Shown here piece by piece: positions 13,701 to 28,700 of a stretch of 64,000 nt of DNA (position 1 is the first letter of the stretch; each line of letters opens with the position of its first letter). The translations under genes and the position numbers were made by a program. Under the pieces are notes generated by a model. That model searched no databases. It saw only the letters and a program-made list of their open reading frames with translations, and was not told where the DNA came from. Source of the stretch: Liolophura sinensis (taxonomy: Eukaryota; Mollusca; Polyplacophora; Chitonida; Chitonidae); NCBI RefSeq assembly GCF_032854445.1, contig NC_088301.1, positions 32,966,402-33,030,401 on the forward strand, read 5' to 3'.

Positions 13701-16700
13701 AGTCAAAAAACACAGCTTCATGCCTCATTGCCAATAATATTGTTTTACCATAGCACGTTTACTTTTCACTGCTGGTACAGGAGGTGAACTTGGTCGGTCG
13801 GCCTGAAAACAAGTAGTTTAAACTGCACATAGGGCTGACATTATCAATATGAAACCTAGCTCCTGTAGAAGCCATTATTTTGTGCACTTACATCATCACA
13901 TGGTGAAATATCTGATAGTTATGTCAACATTTCAGTCCTTTCAGTATAGGTTGCACAGTTTCATTTTACTTACATACTTATTTCATTGGTGTTTAATGCT
14001 GCCATCAGGACTCGGTGGTAATTTTTATGGGTAGAGGAAAACTAAGTGCACAGCGTTAACCACTGCCCTTTGACCGTCCTAAACCTATAGTCAGGGGCCA
14101 ATCAGCAGTCACAAGAACAAAGCCTCAGCCAATGGTGCTAGCAAGGGGTCCCAAACAAGAGCTGCCGAGTTTTGTCTCAGCATTGGTCTACCTGTACTTA
14201 CATTTGACTGAAGTTCCCTTTCCCGAGCCTTCCGTTCCTCTTCCTGCCTTTCTCTGAGCTCCTGTAGCTTACGTTCTTCTTGCTCCTTGCGTTGTTCTTC
14301 AGCTTGTTTTCTCTTTTCTTCGGTCAGCTTACGTATTTCTTCGTTTTTTCTTCTTGCCTGCACGATATAAATAGAACGTCAACCTCTTCACACTGAAAGC
14401 TCATCTGCAAACGTGTACATTCCAAACGACTTTCCATGTAATACTGATTTTGTCATAGATTTGCAGGTGTGTTTTTGTCACTATATAAACAATGATCCAT
14501 CCAGGATCATCTATACTTAAAATGTCATCAGAACCAGGAATATCTATACTAAAAATGACATTCTGCAGCATCAGGAGGTCAGCAACAATGTGTTCTTGAA
14601 CCGATATTTCAACGCTATAAGTTCAGATCGCAGAGGCGCTTGTAATTTTGATATTTTAATGCTGTCGTATGTTGGGTCTGCACCATACACCATATAAAAT
14701 ATGGGTCTGTAATTAGTTCACCTCCTCCTCCTTCTCCATCTTCCTCCTCTGCTCCTCCTCAAACTCATGCTGGATCCGCCTCTGCTGCTCCTCCAGTCGC
14801 TGGTTCTCTCGCTCCTCCTCTTGTCTCAGCCTTTCTCGCTCCTCTGCCTCACGACGACGCTTGTCCTCAATCTGACACATGCACATAAACACATTCTTTC
14901 AAAATTATCTGATTACATGCAAACCTTTCTTGACACAAAAATTGGCAAAAACATATTTAATCAAATAATCTGCATCAAATTTTCAAGAAGTACCATTCAC
15001 TAATTGAAAAAAATGAGCAGCAAAATCAGAACATTCTTCAACTGATGCCAGCCATAGTACAGCATCCTCCACCTCACCTAACTACCACAACAAGTAACAA
15101 AACATGTGTAACTGCACAATACAGCACTATCTGAATCCTACATAATGACGTGACAGCATTTATAGTTGGCCACAAATTTCTAGATGGTATATAATGTCAG
15201 ATTATGTAATAAGGCCATGAAGTCCTACATACCTGCTGGCGAAGATCATCCTTGTACTTGTCACTGGCTGTCTTTTCCTCATAGGTCTGCCAACAAATTA
15301 GAAAAAGTTGGAATTTATCCAGAAGATACAGGGCCTTCCATTCCAGTCAATAAATAAAAACATGGCACATTTTTGTAATACTAACCGCTGATTTACAAAC
15401 ACACCTTTATCCCGTTTTGATTTTATTGTTTATAATGTCAAAATTAGCAGTTGTACTCAACAAAGTGAAAAAAAAATTAAAAACCTTGAAATCCTTGAAG
15501 AATCAGATTTGCGACCCATTTCAATCTTCATTTTGGTCAACATAAGATGCCTGCTGTTTTCATTATTCACACAATACCTTAGGTACACCAAATATGCCAT
15601 GGCCACCTCTAGCATAGGTTGACTCCCCTTGTTGGTTTGGGGGTGGTGATTTGGCCACCAGTCGAGGCGACACAGGTTGAGGTGGCCCACGAGGTGACTG
15701 CTTGGTAGGACTATGATCTTGTTCATTTATTCTCAGATGACGTAGATCAGCTATAAACATCCCATTCATTGGGAAAATTAAAGACATAAAGATGATCTCA
15801 ATACTAATATACTCTCATAATTTCCTGATGTATAGCAAAAAACACAAAAAACCAAACAAAGAACAATATATAAGGGTAAACAGAATGTCAATGTCAATCT
15901 AATTACAGAATGTCAATCAAAACCTAGCCTCCTTTACAAAATAAAAAGGGTAACTTTAAATGTAATTAACACACCACATCATATTTCATTGACTGAATGA
16001 TATTCCCAGGTTTAATCGATCTATTAATGTACTCTAATTTGATTACTGAACATTAAAAAAGATTGGCTAGATTAGATATTTGTGGAGAAAAACATCAATT
16101 CAAGTTTGGATTAAACATGTTCAAGACACCAGAGCATTCAACAAGAAACACTTACTCATGACACAGTTGGAGCCGCACATTTTTTCTCATAAGTCATTAG
16201 AGCCATGGTGATTCTCAAGTCAGCAAAGTACACTCACCTAAAGTCTGTCCCTGAGAGTCCTTGATGGGAGCCCCACCCCCACCTCGGCCAAAGGGGTTGT
16301 AATTTTTGTTCTCTTCTTCCCATTTCCTGTCAAGTCTGCAAAACAAAGGTTCAGTGGCTGATAAGTCCCGCCATTGTGGTATTATGAGACTATTGTGGCA
16401 GTGGAACATCCATTCATGAGAATCAATCTTGTTCTCATATTTGGCAATCATCACCTAAAGGCGATCAATAAAATTTCAAGATGCATTTTTCATGCAGCTC
16501 TGTTCAGAATTCTATCAAGACTTTAAGGAAACTCTAAATTAATGATGTCCATTTTGCAAGCTTTATTGTGTTGAAAGTTTAATACATCAAACCAGAAACA
16601 TCAAAAAATTGATGACTCTTAAATTCTCTCACATGCAAATTCAATTTATTCAATAAGCCTACAAATCTGACACAATTTTTTACCTTTCCTGCTCTTCTTT

Positions 16701-19700
16701 CTCTCTCTTCTTTTTTAACCTCTGTTCTTCAATCTGTCAAAAGTAACATTTGTTACATAATGAACATAATAAATGTTCTGAATATCAGATATTTTCACTG
16801 TTTTTACATGTCACTTGATAAAGATTGCTATCAGAATACCTAACCAGTTTGCATAAAACATATTTTACTGTAGCCAGTGAGTCAGTTATTTCACTTATTA
16901 TCTTCCCATTTAATATGTATACAGTAACTACTTCTCAAGCACCTGTTTTTGTAGTTCTGCCTGGTAGGATTGGGTGTCCTTCTTCTGTTTTGTCCTAACA
17001 GGGCCGGGCTCCTCTACAGGAAAAGGCAGAACACTCCGCCGACCTTCAGTCTTTCTAGGGCTCGAACTATAAATAATAATTTTGAGTATTAATGATTTCA
17101 TAGATTGGGTCTTTAAAAACATGCTTTTTTGATTTGAGAGAAAATCATTTTAAATCTGTACTCATTTCATGGATGGATACACCAGGAGCCAGGTGTACCC
17201 CACTCACCTGATGACCATTTGAACATGTAACACAAAGACATGACAGATAATATTCACTAGACAAACACAAGAGATAACAATAAATAGCTCATCTGGTTCA
17301 AGGAATAGTGGCCACCAAAACTTGTTCATCAGAATGCACTTTAGAATGAAAACACTTGAAGTTAAGACAGTTTCAGATGTAGCTTGCGCTTGTCTTTCAG
17401 CTGACATATATTTTCCTTTAATTGCAAACAATAGTAACGTCAGTCTTAGTTTTCAAAAGTATTACATATCTTCAGAAACTTATTCTGTCCTTCATGCAGG
17501 CGCATTTTTTGTGTAAAATACAGAATAATAAGGAAGAAAACTTTATTTGTAGTCGATAAAAGACAGACCTTGGTTCATCAAATTGAACCCTGGTGGTAGT
17601 TGGTGCTGCATCAAGAGTAGTAGAAGGTATATCATCTATAATAAATAAAGTATGAATTCATTATTTTCAAAAAAAAGAATGAAAAAAAAAACGCACGCAT
17701 GTACTTGACAGCTACATTGTATAGTATACACAGTATGTGGGAACTAGAATACTTATGATGATTTACTTCCTTAAAGCATTAGAGCTATGCAGAACTAACT
17801 GTAATTTAACTTATTTGTTTTGCAGGTGAATTTGCAGGTGAAATTGCATGTGAAATTACGGATAAATGCCATAATTTGAAAAAAATTCTGTTTTTTTTTT
17901 TTTCACAACTGACAAACCATTTTGTGTGAGTGAGTGGGTGCTTGGGGTTTAACGTCGTACTTAACAATTTTTCCATCATATGACAACGAAGGAAACCTTA
18001 GAGTGCATGTAATGTGCCTCCTTGTTGCAAGACGGATTTCCACTGCTCTTTTATTTAGTGCTGCTTCACTGAGACGCCTTACCGCAGGCAAGTAAGATGC
18101 CCAGCCCCAGCCATTATACTGATACGGGTCAACCAGACGTTGCACTATTCCCTTCATGCTGAATGCCAAGCAAAGAAGTTACAACTTCCTCTTTTAAGGT
18201 CTTAGGTGTGACTGAGAATTTCTCACACGTGTACATGCAATTTGAACTATAACACACTAAATACATTGAAATATACAGTTACACATACATTTTTGCGGTT
18301 ACATGGATGAATACCCTGCAGCTGACTAAAATACATGTGGCCTTATCCAGAGAAAACTGCTCACATGAAAAAAAAACTTGTGAGTGTAGAGTGGAGAGCA
18401 CAAACTTACTGTATGACTCCAGGGGATTCCTCAAACCAGACAGATGGTAGGCTTCATTCACAGATCCATAATCAGGAACTCTAGATAGATAGGTCCTAGA
18501 ATGGTTGAAACAAGAAAGGGAAAGGTATGTCACCTGTAAAGTACAACCTCATATCACACTTGATTCATATTCAAAATTATTTCACTTGTTTGGACACAAT
18601 TAATGGCTTATGGCTGGAAGAACCAGAACTTAACACAAAGGAAACCACAATACCCAGTATAACCTGACAAATCCACTAATAAGCAACCCCGGGTGACCCG
18701 GTGTTAATTAATTCAAAGCTTACGAGTTTTCATATCCAGGTGGAGGCTGTGTTCTGATTGGCTGTCTAGGCCTGTCAATCAGTCCTTCCCAGCCCCTGTC
18801 CAGGATACCAGTACCTCCACCGCTGTACCCTAAATCTGGTCGTCTCTCCAGTATCGCATCGGTTCTGGAGCTGAAATGTCACCATCGGTTTTTTAAGTGC
18901 CTATGAAGTTGTTTATTAATGAAGAACCACAGCAAAATTGGCTATATTTATTAGATTGGATGTGTAATCATGTCCAGCAGTCTCAGGTGAGTGTGCTTTG
19001 AGACATGTGTGCTTGGAGTGAAATGTCAAACTTAGAAAAACTTTACAGAAGACCACCTAAACACACTCTTTACAAGCATTGCCGACCAAGAACAGTGGAG
19101 GCTGCATAGTCATCAGGATGCCCTGTCATCGAACCAACACCAGCTGAGAGAAGTGCAAGATTTATTTTCATGGGAGAAGACACTTCATTAGTGTAACACA
19201 AAATCAATTAAATTACCTCTATGCCTCATTTTGCCCAATTCTGAGAGTTCTTTTGATTTTAAAAAGCAGTTTTCAGTTTTGCTGTAGGATGATATCCAAG
19301 TGGTAAAATGTTTCAGCACCAAAAGTAACATTATTATGACCTTTATTTGCCACTAAATAATCTACAACTACAGTTTAACTTCTGCAATTATTTGTCTGCG
19401 ATATCCGACAAACCTGAGTGAATCCAAGGCATTTAAATATGGATTGATGTCGCTACTACGATGTTGGTAATCTATCCTCTGTGACAGAGGGGGCTCATGA
19501 TTGAGGGGTCTCTGCAAGTCCCCATTTATCATACCCCTGTCACGTGGTGGTTGCTCTTTTCGAGCCTCTGTCAAAGGAAGTCCCCTCAAACGATCAGGGT
19601 CCTTCTCTGGGTCAAAAAAACCTGTGGCATTCACACGCCAGTCATGATCTCTCTCCCTGAAGAAAAAAAAAAGAAGTGGGAGTGAAAATTGAAGGAAATG

Positions 19701-22700
19701 GTACAAATGAGTGACTTACAAACCTAGCTAATTAATTACCTTTTATCCATAAATTTCATACGTTAGCTCAGCTACATTTAGTTCACAGGTAGGACATAAT
19801 ACTCAGCACATGCACACAGTCATGATTCATGTGACCACGTACATCTTGGCAATTTACCAACATGACGGAGCGGCAAGTAGATGACTGAGTGACATTGTAA
19901 AAGATAACATGGGGAGGCACAGGGAAGTGATCAACATTGGATGATATTCTGCAAACTACGGCTGATACTCACTTAAAATTAGGATACATTCTTAGAGCAG
20001 TCTGTACAGCATATATAAACATATCTATGCAAGCAAACCTTGTACACAAAAGGGATATGACATCTGCTCCACATGCAATTCATCCACACATCTCCTTGTC
20101 AACAGAATCACTATATTTGTCAAATTTCCCATCACCTTCTGATGACCTATCCAGCTAAGTGTATTTGCAAAGTTGTACTTCAATCATCTGATCAAATTAT
20201 TCAGTGATATTCCATCATGTTTTTGTTACGCAAAATGGACACAATTATGAACTCCAACAAAAGTAACTGGAACTAGTAAACTGATTACCACTTCTTGGCA
20301 TCTAAATGCTCCTGGATCTGCTGCTCCAGCTCATGACGGTAAGATTCCTTCTTTCGTCGCTTGGCACTGGACGTCTCCTCATGACCTGTCAAAAGGAAAG
20401 TACAGACTGTGAAAAATGTCACTGTCTTATCAAACGCCCTATGCCACCATCCCCATAATTATTAAAACAATCCAGTGCTTCTTTCTATTTAACATCTGTG
20501 ACGTCACATTGCCTTCTGTAATGATGATAATCATTATGGTGATATAATAAACATGTATTTAAATCATTAGGATATGAGGTATTTTACTGCATGGTGTCAC
20601 AGTTTTATCGCTTATTCATTTATTTATTATAACAGTGTTATATGTGTATAGTTTTGCATTTATGATAGCAGTCAGGTTTACAGGTGGATGTACTGCCTTG
20701 GTGGAGACTACCACCCTTTGCCAGGTACCTCACAACCACAGTGATGCAAAACCACAGGCAAAGCCAGTCACAGATGGATGTAAACAGTCATGTCATCAGT
20801 TCAGAGCTAAGAGAGCCCAGCAGAAGCCATTAAGTGTATTTCTCCTGGCTAGTAAAGACCCTTTAATTAGCATATCAGCATCTATTCACATATGCCTGCA
20901 CAATGTAAACCATATCTGTACACGCCTGTCTGAAATTGAATCACTGCCCAAACAAGTTCCAGCCAGTCATAAAGTTACAGGCTTGAGTATATACTCTATT
21001 GTTGTAACACTGTGTTTGACAGTCTTGCCACAGACATGAAGACAACATCAACCAGACAATAAATCAAGGAAAATTTGTTGTATATTAATCCTTAGAATGT
21101 AATAAAACTGTAGGAGAAAGCATCAAAATTAAATTGTTTTCTTGATAAAGTAAAAGAAAACGTGAGGGTGCACTATCTGAAACTCAAATAAAAACTGTCC
21201 CCAAAATTATATATCTTTATTTCCCCTAGTAAATTTTATGCAGTCAAATGTTTCAGCTGTAAGACAGGCCTTTTAGGCCATATTCATAATGCCTTTATGG
21301 GCCATGCAGCGAAGTTTATCTGCTTTTCTTCCCCCCCGTCTGAAAGTATGCCTTGCACAGTTTACTAGCCTAATGTTTGTGTCCACAAACAAGCTTTCCA
21401 ATATTAATACTAGAAATGGAGCACAGGAAAAGTTGTTCAGGGAGTATTTGGAAAGAAAATAAACACTAACCTTATAATTCAAACTTTTAAATTCCTATAT
21501 TTCAAATTTCAGAAATAGTTTTCCTTGGTCTCAGAACCATACTTATTTAATTCATTTTTTGTTCTCTTTCACTCCAACAGAACCATGCACAAATGTGAAA
21601 CGTTTGAATCACGCTAAAGTTCTAATCACGACACAGTCAGTGTCTTACAGATCATGCATGAAGTGAACGTTACATATACAAAAAACAAATGGTGAATCTT
21701 ATTTACTGGACTATTTCAACCAACAGCTCCATACCATTATTCTAATTGCAAAGGAAACGCATACGCTGATCACATACTAAACTTTCTTGATCCTCCATTA
21801 AGATCATGTGTATACAGCCAGACAACATTTACAATCAGAAAACAAAGATGGGAAAAAGCCTACTGCTTGCAGTAATGCAACACAAAATTTTATAAGAAAG
21901 GACATGAAGGATAGCCCCTCAAAATTGGTCGATATATTATACATGCTTATATTCTGAATGCTGAAGAAATACCGATATATCAGTGAGTTATTCCCCATAA
22001 CAAAAGAGGAAAATAAGAAAACACGACTGGTCCACAAAAATACTTTTTTATACTTTTTGTTAAATTTAAGTCAGAAGAACATCAAAATTGAGAATCAAAA
22101 TTTGCCAAAAAAAAAAACCAAAAAAAAACACCACACGTTTCACAGGTTAACAACCTAAAACAATGCCACTTACTCAGATGTTCAGAAAATGAAATTAATT
22201 TGAAACTACTTTGTACCATCATCTGGATATGTAAAATACACTGGTGTGCAAGTATACCATTCTGCACTAGTGTTCTAACAAATAAACCAATATGCATGTA
22301 TTGTATTTCAAGTATTGTCTTTCACCAGTTTAATGAAGCATAATGCAAAATCCTACATTTATTCATATCGTGTGACTGTCACAAATAATAAATACTCTGA
22401 CAGTGGGTATAACGAAGAGGACAACAAGTCAGCCATCACCCCATTTCCATATTAAAAAACAAAATGGTGCAGTGCAGATACAACTTGATCAAGTAAAACT
22501 TGACAATATTGGGATACATAAAGGTCATAAGCAGTATACATACATTTCAATACAAAGGTGTCCACAACTGACACCCAATGCACTGAAGACAATGGTGTAA
22601 ATACAAGAACAGGTGAGGATGTACATCATAAGGCATGCAAACACTGAATCAAAACCTACCAACTTTCTTTGGATCTGCAACATTCAGAAATGTACAATTA

Positions 22701-25700
22701 CTATGATACTTAGTATGCAGGTACTGATCGTCATGGTTTAACTCCTCCTTTACCCAAACAACAAATATGCTCCCATTAGTCCTCAAAGCGATCGACATTC
22801 AACTTTTAACCCAATGAATTTTTGGTGTCCTATTATATGCAGGATTCACTGCTACACGTGAGACTGTAGTTTTAATAAATCCAAGGTTCACCTAAATGTA
22901 CTACATGTGAGAGTGAATTTCAACCCTGCTTCACCGGCTAGTCGAAACATCTTACCTATCAACAAGGTAGCCTGTGGGTGGTCCGATGGGTCAGGCCTTG
23001 AGGGTCTGGGAATGTAGTGAGCCTGACTTTGCTGTGGACGCTGCTGCTGTTGGGCCTATTAACACAGAATATAATATATCTAACACTGAAACACAAAATA
23101 CAATTACTATATATTTTTCTATCTTCCAGTTATGTCATGAGATTTTTTGATACTCCTGTATTTTTCACATATGCCATGTTATGCCCAGAGCAATCCAACA
23201 CTCGTAACAAGGTCCCTATTCAAGGCATTAATCTCAGCATACACAAGAACTTATCATGCAAATCCATTCAATGGGTCATACGTTGGTCCCAGTTGCTGAT
23301 CTCTGTGTGACTTGAAGACAGCAGTTGAGTTGTGTCTTTATTTTGCTTACGCAAGCACTTAGGACCCATCACTACAGTCAAGTTAAGTCTTGTTGCGCTT
23401 TAATCTCACATGTATGCCAAGCTTTATGTCATTGGTCAGGGGCCAATTGGCTGCTCTGAGCATTCACCCATCATCTACAGTTTTATGACAAGAGTGACAT
23501 GGAGAATGTCAGTGCTGCCTTACAGCCATTAGGGGACACTTCCTAAAGTTTTCACCTGGGCTGTAGCATGCCCAACAATGGAGGACATTCAAAACTAATG
23601 GATTTACCGCTGTGAATTTTTCTAATTTTATCACTTAACTTTTATGTTATTAAGTACACAGTAACGGTATTCTCAACACTGAAAGGCTGCTACTTTGAAG
23701 GATAAAGCTAATACGCTTTGAAATAACATCTTACAGTTAAGTCTTCAACTGTTTCACACAGGGACAAGTGAAAAGAATAATAATATTATCGTTAGTCATT
23801 TTGGAACAAAAAGCATATTGAAAATGTTCCATTTTTCATAAAACAGGTTACTTGAAAAGTAAAATATATGTGAATAAAATAACTTTGCTTAAATTGATTT
23901 ATGGCTTTGCAACAAGCATGAACTACAATATTTAAGTTGCACATTTATAGAGAGAAGAAATACAAAACAGGGCCAGTAACATGATGCCATCAAATAATTT
24001 ACACAGACAGTGCTAACATGATACAGGTACAAACATGCCACTTGAAATACAATAATCATATTAAAAAGCTATATTAAAAATATGCTAGCTTCTCGGATCA
24101 TCATAATATATCAAAATGTAACAAGATACACAAGGATGTGCAAATGGAACCAGATATATGCAGACTTGATGTACAAATAGCAACCAGATAAATGTATGCA
24201 GGCTTGATGTGAAAATGGAAAAAGATGTACAGCTGCTTTGTGCAAATGTTAGCCAGAAAATTGGTGTCCAGATAGCTCATTAAGTCAATTCCCATAAAAA
24301 AAAAAAAAATTAAGTAATCATTCATTAAGTCAGTACGCTTATTAACCACTACACTTTTCCAACACCTTTCATTTTCAGAATCATACAATTTATTGCTTCA
24401 TCTTTTCTGCCTACTGCTAGTTGTAAGGGCTGAAGAAGTTGAGCACCCAATGTATGAAACATTTTCATGCTGAAACTCAGACATCATATAAACCATATTT
24501 TTCTTAACTTTTACTTCAAAGCATCAGAAACATGATAGAAATTAACTGTGAATGCATCCAAAAAATACAAATGGCATCCAAAATATTTCTATGCTGACAC
24601 TCACGTCACTGTAGAACCATATTTTTTCTCAACATTTATTGAAAAGCATCATAAACATGATAGAAATCAACTGCTAATGCATCCAGAAAATACAAATGTG
24701 CATAACAGTTCACAAGCTAGCTACATGATCTACATGTACAATGAGGGGTGCTGCTGAGTTACCTCCCCTGCCTTACCTCGCTCTCTGTGACCGAGTCATC
24801 AGCTGCATTCACAAGGCTGTCCCTCATGTTATTTAACTAGGGCAGCATAGAAAGACAAATCTAATATAGCCTTTACTACAGGTTGAGGTTGATTCTAAAA
24901 ACAGCAATTTATTTTTCCCTTCTTAACATCGCTTCTATATTCTAGTGTTTGAAGTCCTTGTCTTTTAACCTAAAATTATCTGATGTGGAAATGACTTCAT
25001 GATCATTTGATTATTTAATTTACACAAGAAGCTAACATGGGTTTTGTGACTGGTTTTGACAGCACAGTACCTCCATACATACATCACCCATGGTATAAAG
25101 TGAGATTAATGGATACACAAGGAGGAACGAATATTATAGTTTTAAAGGAAAATGCCAAAAAATTTCCCTTCAAATTGTCCAAGCATACTTTATATCTCTA
25201 CGTACATGTAATCATTAATGAGCCGACTAAAAGCATGACACCTGTAGCCAATCAAAAAACTGCAGTTTAGAGACATTTTTATGCTCCAAGAAGAAAGCTG
25301 AAAAGCTTTGTTGTACTTTTATGTGTTTTAGAACACATCCTAGAATGTATATTAAACCAGGAAAAACCCAAACATTTCATGTATCTCTTAAAACAGCAAA
25401 AATATTCAATAATCTAGTGAAGGACATACCGCATTATACAGGTCATTTTTCATTCGCTCAGGCCTCAGCCAGTCACCATCTTCAAGCAGACTTTTATCAC
25501 GATTGGTTCTTGACGGCTATGAAAAGACAATACATTACGTTACTGAATGACAGTCAGACATGTTGTGCTGAGATTTAGATAACATGCAAATAGAACTTCT
25601 AGACCATCTTTTGGGGTTATTCAGACAAGCATACACATTTAAAGTACACTCACAAGCACACATTAGGCTTGCAAGCAAATCTTTCAAGGGCTTTGGGTAC

Positions 25701-28700
25701 AAACCGTTTGTTGATGGGTCCAGCCATTAACCTGAGAACCAATGTATTGATTTCAGTATGACACGTTGATGACATGAACACAGAACCAGCAAAGAGTAAA
25801 TTAAATACTAGTGCAATGAGCAGAAAGTCAACTGTGCCACTTACATCAGATCCGTACAAATCTCTGTCTCTACTGGTCAGTTTAGGATTAGGTCTGGTCA
25901 ATTCTGGGTCATCATAGCGCCTATTTGTAAGAGAATTACAACAAAACTCAACAAGAGTTCAGGTGAACACAACATATACACCAACATTATGCATTTGTTT
26001 TAAATGTATAAAAGAATATCAGCAGCACTGTGGTAAGAAAAACAGCAATGAATACTGACAGACAAAATATAATATAAAAATCGTGGGGGTGTATAAAAAC
26101 AACTCATGTGATGCAATAAAACTCTGTTAAATGTTTAAATCATTTTTTAAATGCAAAAAAACATTATTTCTTGTTTAATGGTAAACTGAAAAAAAAGGGC
26201 AATGTCACTTAATTTAAACCTGGTAGGAGATCCTGATACTGACCTGTCATTTAACCAGATCAAAGAAAAGCCTACTCTCAGCCACTACCAAACCCACAAG
26301 AAGTCATCAAAATTTTTAGGTCAGCGGCAACAGTGTCTTACTGAAGTGGCCAACATTAAGCACTGCCATAGACCTGACATCATAATACCAGCTAAGTCAA
26401 CTTTAATAATCCTTTGTCATGAAATAAGACACAACAACATAACTGACATCATGTACGTCTCCTCAGGCTCATGTCAGTGATTCCCTGCAGTTAAAACCTT
26501 TAATGTAGTAACGTTTTATTTAAATATATATGGTATTCAACTTTCACTGTGCATTAATTATCCTCTATATAATTATTCTACTTCACTAAACCAGTCTGTT
26601 CAGGGTCCATACACATACATACATGTACAAATAATTTCAATCCATACTAACTCAACATATTTCTTTGCTTTATCATATCAGTGTTAAGAAAACAAATAAA
26701 AAATTTATAAAAAAAACATTAGGCTGGATGAAATAAAAACCAACAAATTCCTTAACATTTGAAATTTGAATAGTACATGTTTTTATTTTGTCAGATACTG
26801 TACAAGCTCAAGTGCATGCAATAAAAAAATGAATTTACCATAGCTGCATCATTAAAGTGTGGGAGAATATACACACAGTATATTCCTAAAACACAACTGA
26901 AGTACATTCCTACAGGTGAATTGACTGATTTAAAAAGATGTTTTTTCAATATGTTTTGTCCCAGTTTCCATATTAGCGGTGTTGTGTCAGAATTGTGCTT
27001 CTTTCATATCTTTTGATATGAAGATATGAAGACGCTGGATATATCCATATATATCCAGCGTCTTCATATCTCGCACCAAGAACAAAACATCTCCTTCTGT
27101 CCACATCATAACAACCATTCTTAGCCATTTGTCCAATTGGTCAGAAGTTTTCTGTTGGCAACAGCCAGTGGAGATGGCGCATCACTTTTTAACACTGTGA
27201 CTATCTGAACCATCATTTGACTAATATACCCCGGTAATAAAAAAAAACAAGTTCTATTATAAATGTTTTCATGTTAAATTTTTGGCTTGCAATGAGAGAT
27301 TATTAAGGACTTTTTTTGATTTATACTCATTCAACAAAAACATTCGGTTATGAAAAACACAATTTCAATGAAATTGAGAACACATCCTCCACCACATGAC
27401 TAAAACAGCACTATAAACAGGAACCATAAGGTTAATGGCTCTGATTTGGTCAAGCAGTGGATATGACATCAGTGTCACTGAAACTCAACATTAACATAAG
27501 ACAGCTGAATAAGTGGGTCAATCACAAACAATATACCTTTATAAACTTTAAAACTTCCAATTAATACTGTGACAGGTCTGACCCACATTCACACATTCAT
27601 ATAAATTGAAAATTCAAATTTGCCTGGCAGTTTCGATTTGGAATGCTTACCTGCATATTCGCTTGACTTGGAACAGCTTTCATGTACTGGCAATGGACAT
27701 CTGCTGCCAGTTGATGGTTTCAAAAAGTATCATATCTGAAAAGCCCATAATACTTGTCCTTGTGAAAATGAATTTCTGCCTGTCAATACTGACCTGTAAC
27801 GGTTCTCCTCTTGCTGTTTCTTCTGTAGTATCTCCTCATATGTGGGTGTGGCCCAACCCTTTCGCGGTGCAGAGGGTGGCCCATTCTGTAGCCAACTACT
27901 GTTTTCATCTGGTCCAAGATGTCCCTACAACATACACAAAAGCGCTTAAATCCACTTATACACTTCTAGTCCAAGCTGACTGACATTTCTCAATCCTGGA
28001 AGCAAAAGAAATGAAGTCAGAGAGCCCTCCTACTCCTGAGGGTGGGCATTAGATAACAAATGCTTTGTACGAACGAACAATTCTTAAAGGGATATATGGC
28101 TGAAAGAAATTTAGAATTTTTTAGTTGGTTCAGCTAAATACAAAAATGAGTTGCATTAGACTCCTAAACCTCCTGGGTCTATATACTCCTTAAAATTTCA
28201 ATTAAGAAAAGTAGAAAGGAAACTTCGTCACTCGTCTGAGCTGTCCGCCTAATAACATAACATGCAAATGAGGCAGTGCAAAGATTCCCACAATGCAACA
28301 TTCACTCATGAATCACACATGTAAACAATATGATAGAATGAAAGAGAATTGTAAGTCTGGTACACCAAATATGATCTTCCATTCTATCGATAATGCATTA
28401 TAAAGTATTTGCAATTCCAAATGTTTTCTACAGCAGAACTTAAGTTACATGGTAGGCCACATAATTACAACCCAAAACAATGTAAGGACTAGTTTGACAT
28501 CTGAAGTTCACTAAACATCTCCTAGCGTTGAGACAACAAAGGGAGGTAACCCAGTTAAAACGGGTAAGCCCTCTGTCATGTGTCTAGATATAGCAACCGG
28601 ATAGAGTGGATGATCGCAGGGAAACTTGGATAAAACTGAACATTCGATTATCCACTCAAAGTTTGACACATGTCAGTAGACACCTGAAAGTCCTAACATT

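Larger units (their letters stand above)
10264..13748. other. CSPP1: CSPP1 intron
   Basis: Strongly AT-rich. Contains the G18 run and the doubtful 42-base exon at 13377. Nothing else recognised. Confidence 0.65.

Noticed and set aside
17903-18169. 88-codon minus-strand ORF
   Set aside because: It lies within the dispersed GTTTAACGTCGTACTTAAC repeat.
20635-21039. 134-codon plus-strand ORF
   Set aside because: No domain, no splice context, and it lies inside a CSPP1 intron. The length is possible by chance in 64 kb.
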